The position numbers were made by a program, and so were the translations under genes. DNA of 5,956 nucleotides from assembly GCA_044450785.1 (NCBI GenBank), contig JBIOJM010000475.1:1-5956 (forward strand), given 5' to 3'. The notes under the pieces are model-generated. The model made no database searches and had not been told where the DNA came from. It saw only the letters and a list, made by a program, of their open reading frames with translations. The stretch is from JBIOJM01 sp044450785 (GTDB lineage: Bacteria; Planctomycetota; Planctomycetia; Isosphaerales; Isosphaeraceae). Below are positions 5,690 through 5,956 of the stretch, piece after piece; position 1 is the stretch's first letter, and every line of letters starts with the position of its first letter.

Positions 5690-5956
5690 GGATCTCTCTC
5701 CAACAACGATGAATGAGAAATGAGGAATCGGAACTGACCAGCCCGGCCGGGGCTGGAAACGGCACATAACAGTTTTCGGGCAGCAAGCGCGGTCGAAAGA
5801 CGGAAACCGTCACGCGCCACCGAAGCACGAAGGGGGGCCGGGCGGGGTATGGGCAACTCCCGAGGAACACGAGTTGGACGGCTCGGCCCTTGCAAAATCC
5901 GACCGAGAACGGTGTCCAAGCACACTGAGAATTGCCCCGTCCACCCCCCCTGGCCC
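5690..5956. other. Gene-free upstream region of the DUF1559 gene with several small hairpins
   Basis: No credible coding region is seen in these 267 bases. It contains CCAGCCC-N5-GGGCTGG (5738-5756, perfect 7-bp arms), GACGG-AAA-CCGTC (5799-5811), CAACTC-N11-GAGTTG (5854-5876) and ACCG-N4-CGGT (5902-5913). The first would lie in the 5' leader of the DUF1559 mRNA, about 49 bases before its ATG. A weak -10-like TGTTAT lies on the minus strand at 5771-5766 without a good -35 box. G/C homopolymer runs occur at 5832-5837 and 5944-5950. Confidence 0.5.
5738..5756 (-). repeat. Perfect 7-bp hairpin in the DUF1559 leader
   Basis: CCAGCCC and GGGCTGG arms flank a 5-base GC loop. There is no T run after it on the minus strand, so it is more likely a leader structure or a protein-binding palindrome than a terminator. 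Chance formation in GC-rich DNA is possible but less likely for seven perfect pairs. Confidence 0.4.

Noticed and set aside
4496..5716. 406-codon plus-strand ORF overlapping padR and opposite the DUF1559 gene
   Set aside because: Composition is rich in Arg, Gly, Val and Asp with no family motif; it is the antisense shadow of the DUF1559 gene.
5690..5767. N-terminal extension of the DUF1559 protein to the ATG at 5767
   Set aside because: Prepilin leaders are short; the start at 5689 gives a 12-residue leader and has a good ribosome-binding site.

Overview
The window looks like chromosomal DNA of a planctomycete, most likely of the Isosphaeraceae type (Singulisphaera/Paludisphaera relatives). 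That is an inference from three things: high G+C, a DUF1559 protein with a type IV pilin-like N-terminus (a family greatly expanded in Planctomycetota), and a secreted protein joining a LolA/DUF2092-like domain to a TlpA-type thioredoxin domain. No RNA gene, CRISPR array, insertion sequence or tRNA was seen.

Layout from left to right. (1) 3-641 (+) is the 3' end of a gene that enters from outside the window. It resembles the C-terminal part of planctomycete SH3-domain proteins. (2) 688-2145 (-) encodes an exported 485-residue LolA-like/thioredoxin (TlpA) fusion with a WCGPC active site. It converges on gene 1 across a 46-base gap. (3) 2231-3460 (-) is ribBA, the bifunctional riboflavin enzyme. 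It lies 85 bases upstream of gene 2 on the same strand, so the two may share a transcript. (4) 3461-3684 is the ribBA upstream region, with a candidate -10 box, a possible 5' leader stem-loop and a perfect 7-bp hairpin. (5) 3685-3876 (+) is a decayed fragment of a glycogen debranching enzyme (amylo-alpha-1,6-glucosidase family). (6) 3981-4640 (+) is a PadR-family repressor. Just upstream it has a good candidate promoter, dyads and three copies of a short repeat that look like an operator. (7) 4634-5689 (-) is a DUF1559 pilin-like protein. Its stop codon overlaps the end of padR by 7 bases in convergent orientation. (8) 5690-5956 has no gene and holds leader sequence with several short hairpins.

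The genes do not form one obvious pathway. ribBA supplies the first committed precursors of riboflavin/FMN/FAD. The TlpA fusion is a periplasmic redox protein. PadR and DUF1559 look unrelated to these. The stretch 3600-4640 looks like a rearranged spot: a broken carbohydrate gene lies against a repressor with no adjacent target gene, and the repressor runs into the next gene's stop codon. I did not find convincing evidence of a wholly new system. The features most worth checking are the debranching-enzyme remnant and the repeat/dyad cluster in front of padR.
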